Part shown: positions 44,189 through 52,664 of the stretch, one piece after another
How positions within the stretch are numbered: the stretch's first letter is position 1
Layout of the letters: each line of letters opens with the position of its first letter
Source of the DNA: JADLGJ01 sp031423615
Lineage (GTDB): Bacteria; Omnitrophota; Gorgyraeia; Zapsychrales; JANLHA01
Assembly (NCBI GenBank): GCA_031423615.1
Contig: JANPFV010000104.1
Coordinates: 1-64,000, forward strand
Direction: 5' to 3'
Length of the DNA stretch: 64,000 bases
The notes under the pieces: model-generated
What the model was told of the DNA's origin: nothing
What the model saw: the letters and a program-made list of their open reading frames with translations, nothing else
Databases searched by the model: none
Made by a program: the position numbers and the translations under genes

Positions 44189-45160
44189 TTAGGTTTTGAC
44201 GAGGGCGGCCATTTTAATCCGCTGGGCGATCTGGGATTGGGCGGCGCTGATGCTGTCGCAGATTTTCAGAGCCAGTTTGAGCGCATCACGGCCCTCGACA
44301 CCGGACACGACCGGTGTTCTATTCTCTCGGACACATTCAATGAAGGATTTGAGTTCTTCTTTCAAGGGTTCTTCTTTTTGGATAGGAAGAGCATGTTTGG
44401 AGATCAAGTCGCCATGTTTGCGGTAAATAAACGCTTCTTGTTTGACGTAGTCCAGCGAAATGTAGGAATCGATGGTAAAAATACGGATTTTGCGCATCAC
44501 CTCGTCGGACACGCGGCTGGCGGTCAAATTGCAGACGCAGCCATTGTCAAAAACCACGCGGACGCTGGCGATATCTTCCATCGGTGTGAGAACATTGATC
44601 CCTACGGCGTGAAAATCTTTGACAGGACTGTCGTCATTGATGCCAAGAATGATGTCTAAGTCATGAATCATCAAGTCCATGACGACCCCGATGTCTAAAG
44701 AACGGTTGGGAAATTTATTGAGACGATGGCATTCAATAAAAAGAGGATGCTTGGTAAAATGTTTGATGGCCATAAATGCGGAATTGAAACGTTCCACATG
44801 CCCGACTTGCAATTTGAGATTGTTTTTTTCGGCGAGGGCAATGAGTTCATCGGCCTGGCCGACGTCCATGGTTATGGGTTTTTCGATAAAAGTATGGATA
44901 TTATTTTGGAGAAAGAATTTTCCGATTTCATAATGCAAAGTCGTGGGAACGCAAATATTGACCGCGTCGATTTTCCCCACCAGATCGCGGTAATTTTCAA
45001 AAAAAGGGACGCGATAATGCCGGGCCAGGCGTTCGGTGCGATCTTCCTTAATATCGCAAACCCCAACCACATTCACAATATTCTTAAGTTCACAATAGAC
45101 TTTCAGATGACGGGACCCCAAATGACCGATACCGATAATGGCAACATTGACCTTTTTCAT
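44189..45160 (-). CDS. Gfo/Idh/MocA oxidoreductase beside lpxB (possible GnnA-type)
   Basis: The 323-residue protein has a Rossmann start VNVAIIGIGHLGSRHLKVY, then FIEKPITMDVGQAD, the conserved EKP of the family, and a C-terminal beta domain with CVCNLTASRVSDEVMRKIRI. Next to lpxB this family often acts on UDP-GlcNAc (GnnA) to permit amide-linked acyl chains in lipid A; without GnnB in view this is inference. The start at 45160 lacks a ribosome-binding site, and a promoter ends about 7 nt before it, which suggests a leaderless mRNA. A longer reading from 45217 would begin upstream of that promoter. Confidence 0.88.
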   Translation of the reverse strand: MKKVNVAIIGIGHLGSRHLKVYCELKNIVNVVGVCDIKEDRTERLARHYRVPFFENYRDLVGKIDAVNICVPTTLHYEIGKFFLQNNIHTFIEKPITMDVGQADELIALAEKNNLKLQVGHVERFNSAFMAIKHFTKHPLFIECHRLNKFPNRSLDIGVVMDLMIHDLDIILGINDDSPVKDFHAVGINVLTPMEDIASVRVVFDNGCVCNLTASRVSDEVMRKIRIFTIDSYISLDYVKQEAFIYRKHGDLISKHALPIQKEEPLKEELKSFIECVRENRTPVVSGVEGRDALKLALKICDSISAAQSQIAQRIKMAALVKT

Positions 45161-45167
45161 AGGCTTA

Positions 45168-45196
45168 ACATTAACAAATCCCTCGACAAAAGTCAA
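45168..45196 (-). promoter_or_regulatory. Sigma70-like promoter giving a nearly leaderless transcript
   Basis: On the minus strand TTGACT (45191-45196) is followed after 17 nt by the extended -10 TGTTAATGT (hexamer 45168-45173). Transcription would start close to 45161, next to the ATG at 45160. The region to 45251 also serves the divergent ABC gene, where I see only a weak TATTCT at 45231-45236. Confidence 0.5.
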
Positions 45197-45251
45197 CCTG
45201 CATGCTAACATCACCAATTATTTCCTAACATATTCTAAGGTTATGACTTAA

Positions 45252-47048
45252 GTGAAGAATTATTTCAAGCTGTTGGGTTTTTTAAAAGACCACCGCCGTC
45301 TTTTTATTATTGCTATTGTGATGCTGGTGATTTCCAGCCTTTTTGAAGGTATCCAATATTCGCTTTTGATCCCTTTGACTGACCGTATTTTTAATAAAAA
45401 GCAAATCGTTTTCCCTAATCAGAACCATCTTCCTCAGGTTATCCAACAGGTCATTGACAAACTCAATGCTATGGATCCGTCGGCATTGCTGCATATTTTG
45501 CCTTGGGCCATTGTGATTCTGGTGGTCATCAAACATGTTTTTGTTTATTTTAGTTCTTATTTGATGAATGATTTGTCCCAACGGGTCATTCGCGACATCC
45601 GCAGTAAGTTGTATGCCAAAATCCAGAGTTTTTCATTGGATTATTTCAGCGAAAGACGAACAGGTGAATTGTTGTCCCGCATTACCAATGATGTGTCGAT
45701 TGTTGAAAACGCCGTCTCCTACGGCATCACCGATCTTTTTCGTCAGAGTTTTCTTATTTTGATGTATGTTTCTGTCGCCTTTACCATCCATTTTAAGGCC
45801 GCATGCGTGATATTTTTTATTCTGCCCTTGATTGGCCTGCCATTAAGCCGGATCGGTTCCCGTTTGCGGAAATTGTCCAAACGGACCCAGGAAAATATGG
45901 CCGATGTCAATTCGATCCTGCTGGAAACGATTTCCGGCGTGCGCGTGGTCAAGGCCTTTGGCACTGAGCAATTTGAAATCAACCGGTTCCGGATAAAAAA
46001 TCAAGAGGCGTACAAACTCCGGCTAAAAGCCGTGAAACGGATTTTACTCATGAATCCTATTACTGAACTTTTTGGCCTTTTGTGCGGGATTGGGGTTATT
46101 CTCTGGATGGGTCAACAGGTGATGCATGACAAGTTGTCTTTCGGTGTTTTTGGTTATTTTCTTAGTTCAATTTTATTGATTATCAGTCCTTTGAAAAAAT
46201 TGGGAAATGTCCACGCGGCGACCCAGCAGGCTCTAGCCGCCAACGAACGTATTTATGATGTTCTGGATGAAATGCCCAGTGTCCAGGAAAAGGCGGATGC
46301 CTTGCTTTTGCCTTTAATCCAGAACAATATCAAATTGGACCACGTCGATTTTCGATATGAAAAAGAAGGCCAGGAAGTCCTTAAGAATATCAGTCTCGAA
46401 ATCAAGGTCGGAGAATTGGTCGCCATTGTCGGCCCCACCGGAACAGGGAAAACGACCTTGGCGAATCTCATTCCGCGTTTTTATGATGTCACGGCCGGAG
46501 TAGTCACCGTGGATGGAAAAGATGTGCGGGACGTCACCTTTCATTCTCTTCGACGGCAAATTGGGATTGTTTCTCAGGAAACATTTCTCTTCAATGATAC
46601 GGTCGGCGCCAACATTTCTTATGGGACGCCGCAGGCGACGCAAAATGATATTGAAACGGCGGCCCAGCGGGCTTATGCGCATCAATTTATTGTGAGAATG
46701 CCGGAAGGGTATGAAACCATTATCGGCGATCGTGGCTTTCGTTTGTCAGGCGGGGAAAAGCAGCGCATTGCCATTGCCCGCGCGATTCTTCGCAATCCGC
46801 CGATTCTGATCCTTGATGAAGCGACATCCCAGCTGGATTCCGAATCGGAAAAATATGTTCAGGACGCCTTGGACAAATTGATGATTGGCCGCACGGTTAT
46901 TGCCATAGCGCACCGGTTATCGACCATCAAAAAAGCTAACAAAATCGTCGTGCTGGACAAGGGCGGGATCGTTGGTTTGGGCCGCCATGAGGAATTGTTG
47001 CAGGTCGGGGGCCTTTACAAGCGTCTTTACGAAACGCAGTTTCAATAA
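45252..47048 (+). CDS. MsbA-like ABC exporter (fused membrane and ATPase domains)
   Basis: The 598-residue protein has six membrane helices to about 330, then an ATPase domain: Walker A GPTGTGKTTLANLIPRFYD, Q-loop IGIVSQETFLFNDT, signature LSGGEKQRIAIARAIL, Walker B ILILDEATSQLD and H-loop AHRLSTI. This half-size homodimeric exporter layout fits MsbA, which flips lipid A core; proximity to lpxB supports that, though other lipid or peptide exporters look the same. The start is GTG at 45252 with TAAGG 12 nt upstream. Confidence 0.9.
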   Translation: MKNYFKLLGFLKDHRRLFIIAIVMLVISSLFEGIQYSLLIPLTDRIFNKKQIVFPNQNHLPQVIQQVIDKLNAMDPSALLHILPWAIVILVVIKHVFVYFSSYLMNDLSQRVIRDIRSKLYAKIQSFSLDYFSERRTGELLSRITNDVSIVENAVSYGITDLFRQSFLILMYVSVAFTIHFKAACVIFFILPLIGLPLSRIGSRLRKLSKRTQENMADVNSILLETISGVRVVKAFGTEQFEINRFRIKNQEAYKLRLKAVKRILLMNPITELFGLLCGIGVILWMGQQVMHDKLSFGVFGYFLSSILLIISPLKKLGNVHAATQQALAANERIYDVLDEMPSVQEKADALLLPLIQNNIKLDHVDFRYEKEGQEVLKNISLEIKVGELVAIVGPTGTGKTTLANLIPRFYDVTAGVVTVDGKDVRDVTFHSLRRQIGIVSQETFLFNDTVGANISYGTPQATQNDIETAAQRAYAHQFIVRMPEGYETIIGDRGFRLSGGEKQRIAIARAILRNPPILILDEATSQLDSESEKYVQDALDKLMIGRTVIAIAHRLSTIKKANKIVVLDKGGIVGLGRHEELLQVGGLYKRLYETQFQ

Positions 47049-47126
47049 AGTGATTTTTTTCTGGCAAATCGCAATCTATCCGGTAATATTAATTAAAGCC
47101 CAAAATCGATCAGAGAGGTTTTTCAA

Positions 47127-47876
47127 ATGAAAAAGGTATATGTCTTTTTATTCGTTTTGTTGAGTTTTTCTCTCTCGGCTATTGCTGTGCGGGCCCAAGA
47201 AATTACGGCCGATGAAATTATTAAAAAAGTTGATGAGGTCAGAAATCCGGAACTGGACTATGAGTCCGATGTCAAGGTTGTTTCCTACAAACCCAATCGG
47301 CCGGATCATGCCAGCCGGTATGAAGTTTTCATTAAGGGTAAGGACAAAACCATTGTCAAGACCATTGAGCCGGAGAATGAACGCGGACAATCGCTTTTAA
47401 TGCGAGAAAACGATTTTTGGGCTTTTTTCCCCGAAGTCTCCAAACCGATCCGTATTTCTTTGCAGCAACGTTTAAATGGTGATGTGGCTAACGGCGACAT
47501 CGCTCGTACCAATTTCGTCGGAGATTATTCGGCAAAAATTTTGCGCAAAGATAACATATCGGGAAAAGATTTTTATGTTTTGGAATTGCTTTCTTTGCGG
47601 GACTCGACGACCTATGGCAAGATTATTCTTTGGGTCATGGCCGAAAATTTCTGGCCCGTCAAGGCGGAATTTTACGCCATCAGTGGACGTTTTTTGAAAA
47701 CATGTTCGTATGAAAATTATAAAACCATGGCCGGCAAACTTCGTCCGTCGCGTTTGGTGCTCAAAGACGCGGTCATGAAAGGCCAGTACTCGACGATTGA
47801 ATACAATGATATGAAGTTAGTCGATCTTCCGGAAAAGAATTTTACCAAAGAGTACATGAATAAATTGTCGCAATGA
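47127..47876 (+). CDS. Outer-membrane lipoprotein-sorting (LolA-like) protein
   Basis: The 249-residue protein has a signal peptide (VFLFVLLSFSLSAIAVRA), then ITADEIIKKVDEVRNPE and VSYKPNRPDHASRYEVFI, and FWAFFPEVSKPIRISLQQRL with GDIARTNFVGDYSA, the pattern of the LolA-like COG2834 family. These periplasmic proteins are often encoded beside RND transporters and DUF1302 porins; here the porin follows but no RND gene is present. GAGAGG precedes the ATG. Confidence 0.88.
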   Translation: MKKVYVFLFVLLSFSLSAIAVRAQEITADEIIKKVDEVRNPELDYESDVKVVSYKPNRPDHASRYEVFIKGKDKTIVKTIEPENERGQSLLMRENDFWAFFPEVSKPIRISLQQRLNGDVANGDIARTNFVGDYSAKILRKDNISGKDFYVLELLSLRDSTTYGKIILWVMAENFWPVKAEFYAISGRFLKTCSYENYKTMAGKLRPSRLVLKDAVMKGQYSTIEYNDMKLVDLPEKNFTKEYMNKLSQ

Positions 47877-47904
47877 TTTTAAGATTTTTTTCTCTGGGGA
47901 AAGA

Positions 47905-49380
47905 ATGAACCTGCGTAAAAAAGTTTTTTGTTTGGTCGTTATTTTGATGTTCCTGCCCCGTTTTGTCGCCGCCGAGGAACAGTCCGGCGGTGGCGATGAT
48001 TTTGTCATCCCGGTCATCGTTGATAAAAAAGTCCCCAAGACCTATATAGAGAAAATGCTCATCCGCCTAGATGAGTTTGAAAAGAACTTGCGTTTGCAGG
48101 AAAAGTATCTGATCGTTGAAGACAGTTTATCTGACGTTCATAAAAAATATGATGATTTTCAAAAATGGGCGCATATGGAAATCCATGGCCGTCTGCAAAA
48201 TCATACGGCCCTGCAGGTTTATCAACCCGGTCGGGCGACGAAATTGGAAACGCAATTGTATCTGTCCGCTGCAGGAGAAGTCACCCCGGCGTTAAAATAT
48301 TTTGTTTCCGGCCGTTATAAATATGATCCTGTGTTTGATATGTCAAGCCATTACAGCGACAGTGTCAAATCCGATGAAAAGTCCGAGCTGGAACTGCGAG
48401 ACACCTATGTTGATTATTCTTGGGGCGATGTGGATTTGCGATTGGGAAAACAGCAGGTGGTGTGGGGGGAAGCGGTCGGCCTTTTTTATGCCGACGTCGT
48501 TAACGCCAAAGATTTGCGGGAATATATTTTACCGGATTTTGAATTCATTCGTATTCCCGAGTGGGGGGTGAGCGGAGAATATTCAAAGAATAATTTTCAT
48601 TCGCAATTGATTTTATTGCCGGGAGTGGAATTCGATAAAACCGGTTTAGCAACATCCAACTTTGTTTTTCCATTGCCGCTGCCCAATAACGTCACGCCTT
48701 TCACAATCCCCGACCCCCAGGAACCAAAATTCGGGTTAGACAACAGTAAAGCCGGCGGACGGTTGTCTTATCTTTTTAATGGTTTAGACCTGGGGGCCTT
48801 TTTTCTGCACAGCTGGACGTCGTTGCCTGTTATGTATCGCACGATTAACGCCGGCGTTTATGATTTTCATCCGGATTATAAAAGGCAAAATATTTTCGGC
48901 GGAACTTTTACCAAGGAGATCAATGATTACGTTTGCAAAGGTGAGGCTGTTTATTATCCCGAGGCTTACTTCTCGGTCATTGACCCCAGCGATACCGACG
49001 GTGTTAAGCGAAGCGGCTATCTGGATTATTTGCTCGGTGTAGATCATGTTTTTTTTGATCGCTGGGATGTCAACGTTCAGTTGACTCAACGTTGGATTAT
49101 GGATTTTGACAAGACATTCTGGCAGCAAGAAAAGTTTAGTAACGGTTTTTCCGTGCGCTTGAGTCATGACTGGATTAGCAAGAAGCTGACGACGGAAATT
49201 TTAGCTATTGTCAATTTTAATGGACCCGATTATTTGTATCGTCCCAAAATCAGTTATAGCGTGACAAACAGTTTGAAGGTCGGGTTGGGCGCTGATATTT
49301 TTGCGGGTGACCGTTTAGGTCAATTCGGTTATTTCCGCAATCAAAGCCGCTGGTATACTGAAGTAGCCTACAAGTTCTAG
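47905..49380 (+). CDS. DUF1302-like outer-membrane beta-barrel protein
   Basis: The 491-residue protein has a signal peptide (LVVILMFLPRFVAA), a short coiled segment (LIRLDEFEKNLRLQEKYLIV), then beta-barrel strands. YVDYSWGDVDLRLGKQQVVWGEA is the most characteristic part and the protein ends in an aromatic residue (EVAYKF), as barrels do. It probably forms a porin or export channel used with the LolA-like protein upstream. TAGGG-CCA-CCCTA at 49378-49390 forms a small hairpin over the stop codon without a T-run. Confidence 0.8.
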   Translation: MNLRKKVFCLVVILMFLPRFVAAEEQSGGGDDFVIPVIVDKKVPKTYIEKMLIRLDEFEKNLRLQEKYLIVEDSLSDVHKKYDDFQKWAHMEIHGRLQNHTALQVYQPGRATKLETQLYLSAAGEVTPALKYFVSGRYKYDPVFDMSSHYSDSVKSDEKSELELRDTYVDYSWGDVDLRLGKQQVVWGEAVGLFYADVVNAKDLREYILPDFEFIRIPEWGVSGEYSKNNFHSQLILLPGVEFDKTGLATSNFVFPLPLPNNVTPFTIPDPQEPKFGLDNSKAGGRLSYLFNGLDLGAFFLHSWTSLPVMYRTINAGVYDFHPDYKRQNIFGGTFTKEINDYVCKGEAVYYPEAYFSVIDPSDTDGVKRSGYLDYLLGVDHVFFDRWDVNVQLTQRWIMDFDKTFWQQEKFSNGFSVRLSHDWISKKLTTEILAIVNFNGPDYLYRPKISYSVTNSLKVGLGADIFAGDRLGQFGYFRNQSRWYTEVAYKF

Positions 49381-49400
49381 GGCCACCCTAAAGAAACAGT

Positions 49401-49428
49401 TTGCCAAAAAGATTTTTTTTGTTATACT
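49401..49428 (+). promoter_or_regulatory. Sigma70-like promoter of the rpsB operon
   Basis: TTGCCA (49401-49406), 16-nt spacer, TATACT (49423-49428). Each hexamer has one mismatch to consensus. The transcript would carry a leader of about 130 nt before ATG 49564. Confidence 0.6.
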
Positions 49429-49483
49429 ACATCCCTGTAAATTAATCCGTGCTTTAAACTCCACAAAAAATGAGAGGGTTTTA

Positions 49484-49543
49484 AGCGCATCAACCTAAAG
49501 CATTTGCGCTCATTTGGCACTTTTTTGTGCGCGTTCGCAAATG
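49484..49543 (+). promoter_or_regulatory. Structured rpsB leader with mutually exclusive stems
   Basis: CATTTGCG (49501-49508) pairs with CGCAAATG (49536-49543), enclosing GCAC-TTTTTT-GTGC (49517-49530). An alternative stem, AGCGCA (49484-49489) with TGCGCT (49505-49510), would consume the left arm. The structure ends about 8 nt before the ribosome-binding site. Leader autoregulation by S2 is known for rpsB-tsf in other bacteria, and this could be the local form. Confidence 0.5.
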
Positions 49544-49563
49544 AAAGGAAAAGAGGAGCAGTC

Positions 49564-50358
49564 ATGCAAGATGAAGTCTTAAAGAAGTTGTTGGAATGTG
49601 GCACGCATTTCGGTCATCAAACCCGTCGTTGGAACCCCAAGATGAAGCGATTTATATTTGGCGACCGTGACGGAATCTACATCATCGACCTTGAAAAAAC
49701 TGTCCATCACTTGAACGAAGCCAGAGATTTTGCCCGCGATGTCGCCATGAAAGGCGGTTCAATCCTTTTTGTCGGGACAAAGAAACAAGCGCAGGATGTC
49801 GTAAAGTCGGAAGCGGAACGGGCCGGAATGCCGTATATCAATAACCGCTGGATGGGTGGTCTTTTGACCAATTTTCAGACTGTCCGTAAATCTATCCAAA
49901 AAATGATCAAGATTGAAAAAATGATCGAGGACGGCTCCATCAATAACCTGACCAAAAAAGAAGTCGCTCTGATGACCAAGGAAAAGGACAGACTTGTCCG
50001 TGACCTCGGCGGGATTCGCAATGTTATGGATCAGCCGAAAGCCATTTTTGTCGTTGATTCCAAGCGGGAAGAAATTGGAATCAAAGAAGCCAATCGTCTG
50101 GGCATCCCGATCATCGGTTTGATTGACACCAATTGCGATCCGGACGTGATTGATTATCCCATTCCCGGAAACGATGACGCTTTGAAATCGATCCGTTATA
50201 TCATGACGGTCATCACCGACGCGATTATCGAGGGCCGTCAGGAATTTGCGCAGACCGAAAATGTCCGCCGCAAGAAGGACAGTCCTGCTGAAACGGAAAT
50301 GGCTGCGGCCAAGACGGACGAAGTCCCCAGCGAAATTCCAACGACCGGCAAACAATAA
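49564..50358 (+). CDS. rpsB: 30S ribosomal protein S2
   Basis: The 264-residue protein has the S2 hallmarks LLECGTHFGHQTRRWNPKMK, FVGTKKQAQDVV, NNRWMGGLLTNFQT and VIGLIDTNCDPD, a match over its length apart from a Lys/Ala-rich tail. GAGGAG precedes ATG 49564; the reading frame extends upstream to 49504 but that region is the structured leader. It heads the rpsB-tsf-pyrH-frr operon. Confidence 0.97.
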   Translation: MQDEVLKKLLECGTHFGHQTRRWNPKMKRFIFGDRDGIYIIDLEKTVHHLNEARDFARDVAMKGGSILFVGTKKQAQDVVKSEAERAGMPYINNRWMGGLLTNFQTVRKSIQKMIKIEKMIEDGSINNLTKKEVALMTKEKDRLVRDLGGIRNVMDQPKAIFVVDSKREEIGIKEANRLGIPIIGLIDTNCDPDVIDYPIPGNDDALKSIRYIMTVITDAIIEGRQEFAQTENVRRKKDSPAETEMAAAKTDEVPSEIPTTGKQ

Positions 50359-50374
50359 ATAAAGGGAAGGCAAG

Positions 50375-50905
50375 ATGAATATGACAGCTTCATTTGATGC
50401 AATTAAAGCCCTGCGGGATTTGACCTCCTGTGGTGTGATGGAATGCAAAAATGCTCTCGAAAAAGCGGGCGGGAATTTAGAGAAAGCCAAAGAGATTTTA
50501 CAACAGCGCGGAATGGAAATGGCGGCCAAGAAAGGCGATCGTGTCGCCAAAGAGGGCCGTATTGAATCCTACGTGCACATGGGCAACAAAATTGCCGTTC
50601 TTGTCGAAGTCAATTGCGAAACCGATTTCGTCGGACGTAACGAAGATTTTATCAAATTCACCAAGGACGTGGCCATGCACATTGCCGCGATGAACCCCAA
50701 ATATATCGGCGAGAAAGATGTCCCGACGGATGATTTGAATGCGGCTCAAGACAAAAAAAGTTTTTTGGCCGAGACGTGTTTGCTCAATCAACCTTTTGTC
50801 CGCGAGCCGAGCAAGACCATAGGGGAATATTTGAATTCCATCATCGCGAAGATCGGAGAAAATATTGTGATTGGCCGATTTATCCGCTATAAGGCAGGGG
50901 AATGA
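50375..50905 (+). CDS. tsf: Translation elongation factor Ts, short form
   Basis: The 176-residue protein exchanges GDP for GTP on EF-Tu. It has LRDLTSCGVMECKNALEKA, the EF-Tu contact ETDFVGRNEDF and FVREPSKTIGEYL. It is the short type seen in Thermus and others, with one core subdomain, and lacks the second half found in the 283-residue E. coli protein. It lies 16 nt after rpsB and overlaps pyrH by ATGA. Confidence 0.96.
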   Translation: MNMTASFDAIKALRDLTSCGVMECKNALEKAGGNLEKAKEILQQRGMEMAAKKGDRVAKEGRIESYVHMGNKIAVLVEVNCETDFVGRNEDFIKFTKDVAMHIAAMNPKYIGEKDVPTDDLNAAQDKKSFLAETCLLNQPFVREPSKTIGEYLNSIIAKIGENIVIGRFIRYKAGE

Positions 50906-51624
50906 GTCAGGGCAAACCGGTTTATAAAAGCATTCTTTTGAAATTGAGCGGCGAAGCCATGATGGGCAAATTTGATCACGGCATCGACGCAGAAATGTGC
51001 GCGGCTTTGGCGGGGCAAATCAAGGAAGTCGTCGGCATGGGAGTCACGGTCGCTTTGGTTGTTGGCGGAGGAAATATTTTTCGTGGGCAAGTGGCTTCTA
51101 AAAGTTTTGGTTTAGACCGGTCGGTGGCGGATTATATGGGCATGCTGGCGACTGTTTTAAATGGCTTGGCTTTACAAAACGCTTTGGAGAAAATCGGCGT
51201 CCAGACCCGAGTGATGTCGGCGATTCAAATGCACCAGGTGGCAGAACCGTATATCCGCCGTCGGGCTATGCGGCATCTGGAAAAAAAGCGGGTGGTTATT
51301 TTCGTCGCCGGGACAGGAAACCCCTTTTTTACGACCGATACCACGGCCGCTCTGCGGGCTGCGGAAATGGAAGCGGATGTTATTATGAAAGCCACAAAAG
51401 TCGACGGCATTTATTCCGCAGACCCGATGGTCGATAAAAAAGCCACAAAGTTTCCCGAATTGAAGTTTATAGACGTTTTAAAAAAGAAATTGAAAGTCAT
51501 GGATTTGACGGCGATCAGTATGTGCATGGACAATAATGTGCCGATTGTGGTTTTTGATATCAATAAGCCGGGCAATATCAAGAGGGCTGTATTAGGCGAA
51601 AAAATTGGAACGATTGTTCATTAA
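50902..51624 (+). CDS. pyrH: UMP kinase
   Basis: The 240-residue protein phosphorylates UMP with ATP and belongs to the amino acid kinase fold. ILLKLSGEAMMGKF, VVGGGNIFRG, ADYMGMLATVLNGLAL, FVAGTGNPFFTTDTTA and KVDGIYSADP are all present. The tsf-pyrH-frr order is widespread. Confidence 0.97.
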   Translation: MSQGKPVYKSILLKLSGEAMMGKFDHGIDAEMCAALAGQIKEVVGMGVTVALVVGGGNIFRGQVASKSFGLDRSVADYMGMLATVLNGLALQNALEKIGVQTRVMSAIQMHQVAEPYIRRRAMRHLEKKRVVIFVAGTGNPFFTTDTTAALRAAEMEADVIMKATKVDGIYSADPMVDKKATKFPELKFIDVLKKKLKVMDLTAISMCMDNNVPIVVFDINKPGNIKRAVLGEKIGTIVH

Positions 51625-51638
51625 AGAAGGATTTTGTT

Positions 51639-52199
51639 ATGATCAAAGACATTGTGAAAGAAACATCGGGTAAGATGCTCAAGGCTTTAGAGTCCGTCCA
51701 GCGGGAATTTATGGAAGTCCGCACGGGTCGCGCACATCCGGGTCTCATCGAAGGGATGCACATCGATTATTATGGCACTCCTACGATGATCAAAACAATC
51801 GCTTCGATTTCTATTCCCGATCCCAAGACCATCATTATCCAGCCGTGGGACGCGAACGCTCTTCCCGAAATTGAACGGGCGATCAATATGTCCAAGCTGG
51901 GAGTCTCTCCGATCATCGACGGTAAATTGGTCCGTTTGATGATCCCTTCGCTTTCTAAAGAACGGCGCGAGGAGCTGGTCAAGGTGGTTAAGGACATGGC
52001 TGAGCACGGGAGGATTTCTTTGCGGACCATCCGCCGCGATGCCAATGAGCGGATCAAAAAAGTGCAAAGTGAAGGAAAAGTCTCTGAGGATGATTCATTT
52101 CGTGCTCAGGAAGAAGTCCAGAAGTTGACGGATAAATATATTAAGGAAGTTGACCAGGTTCTTGAAGAAAAAAATAAAGAGCTGGCTGAGTTTAAATAA
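51639..52199 (+). CDS. frr: Ribosome recycling factor
   Basis: The 186-residue protein splits post-termination ribosomes together with EF-G. It has REFMEVRTGRAHPGLIEGM, IDYYGTPT, IIQPWDANALPEIERAI and ISLRTIRRDANERIKK, covering the whole family length of about 185. It ends the operon 5 nt before tRNA-Lys, so the tRNA may be processed from the same transcript. Confidence 0.97.
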   Translation: MIKDIVKETSGKMLKALESVQREFMEVRTGRAHPGLIEGMHIDYYGTPTMIKTIASISIPDPKTIIIQPWDANALPEIERAINMSKLGVSPIIDGKLVRLMIPSLSKERREELVKVVKDMAEHGRISLRTIRRDANERIKKVQSEGKVSEDDSFRAQEEVQKLTDKYIKEVDQVLEEKNKELAEFK

Positions 52200-52204
52200 A
52201 TTTT

Positions 52205-52280
52205 GACCCACTAGCTCATCAGGTAGAGCACAGCCCTTTTAAGGCTGGTGTGCCGCGTTCGAGTCGCGGGTGGGTCACCA
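52205..52280 (+). tRNA. tRNA-Lys (anticodon TTT)
   Basis: The acceptor arms GACCCAC (52205-52211) and GTGGGTC (52270-52276) pair fully. D arm GCTC/GAGC, anticodon stem CAGCC/GGCTG with loop CTTTTAA, T arm CCGCG/CGCGG with loop TTCGAGT. The terminal CCA is encoded (52278-52280), unlike the two following tRNAs. Confidence 0.97.
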
Positions 52281-52388
52281 ATATTTTTATTGCGTGCCCG
52301 GGCCAGTGACGAAGCCCCTTTTGTGGGACGCATCAGATCAAGAGAAGTTTTAACGTTCGTAGAGTATTAATTTTGTAGAGAGCTCCAC
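52281..52388 (+). other. Structured spacer between tRNA-Lys and tRNA-Leu
   Basis: TGCGT-g-CCC (52291-52299) pairs with GGGACGCA (52325-52332), and an inner GGGC (52300-52303) pairs with GCCC (52314-52317). The fold lies directly after tRNA-Lys and could be a processing or termination structure, or a small RNA. The remainder to 52388 shows nothing I can name. Confidence 0.35.
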
Positions 52389-52469
52389 GGGCGGATGGCG
52401 GAATGGTAGACGCGCATGTCTTAGGAACATGTGAGGAGACTCGTGGAGGTTCAAGTCCTCTTCCGCCCA
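52389..52469 (+). tRNA. tRNA-Leu (anticodon TAG)
   Basis: Acceptor GGGCGGA (52389-52395) pairs with TCCGCCC (52462-52468). D stem GCG/CGC, anticodon stem CATGT/ACATG with loop CTTAGGA, a long class II variable arm (TGAGGAGACTCGT), T arm GGAGG with TTCAAGT. The long variable arm and TAG anticodon make it leucine. CCA is not encoded. Confidence 0.96.
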
Positions 52470-52558
52470 TATGTGATTTAGGAAGGTCATCTAGGAATGT
52501 AATTTGGGAATGTGATTGAGGAGTGGAGGTTCTCCCAGAATTTAGTTCTTTCTATTTT
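52470..52558 (+). other. Spacer between tRNA-Leu and tRNA-Gly
   Basis: I see no gene. Two related 12-mers (GGAATGTAATTT and GGAATGTGATTG) stand close together and a small hairpin GGAG-GTT-CTCC is present. TGGAGGTTC matches the T arm of the preceding tRNA-Leu by nine bases, too short to call a fragment. Confidence 0.3.
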
Positions 52559-52632
52559 GCGGCGGTAATTCAGTTGGCTAGAATGCGACCTTGCCAAGGT
52601 CGATGTCATGGGTTCAAATCCCATCCGCCGCT
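52559..52632 (+). tRNA. tRNA-Gly (anticodon GCC)
   Basis: Acceptor GCGGCGG (52559-52565) pairs with CCGCCGC (52625-52631). D stem ATTC/GAAT, anticodon stem CGACC/GGTCG with loop TTGCCAA, T arm ATGGG/CCCAT with loop TTCAAAT. Discriminator T; CCA not encoded. The ptsN start follows 32 nt later. Confidence 0.96.
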
Positions 52633-52664
52633 TATTTCTTTTTCTAAGTATTAAGGAGCCCCAC

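Noticed and set aside
47062..47078. Sigma54-type promoter near TGGCA
   Set aside because: The required GC element at the right spacing is missing.
49759..50550. 263-codon open frame on the minus strand
   Set aside because: It lies antisense to rpsB and tsf, which are certain, and reads as low-complexity Phe/Asp-rich sequence with no motif.
52526..52545. Fragment of a tRNA T arm (TGGAGGTTC)
   Set aside because: Nine matching bases can arise by chance and no stem partner follows.
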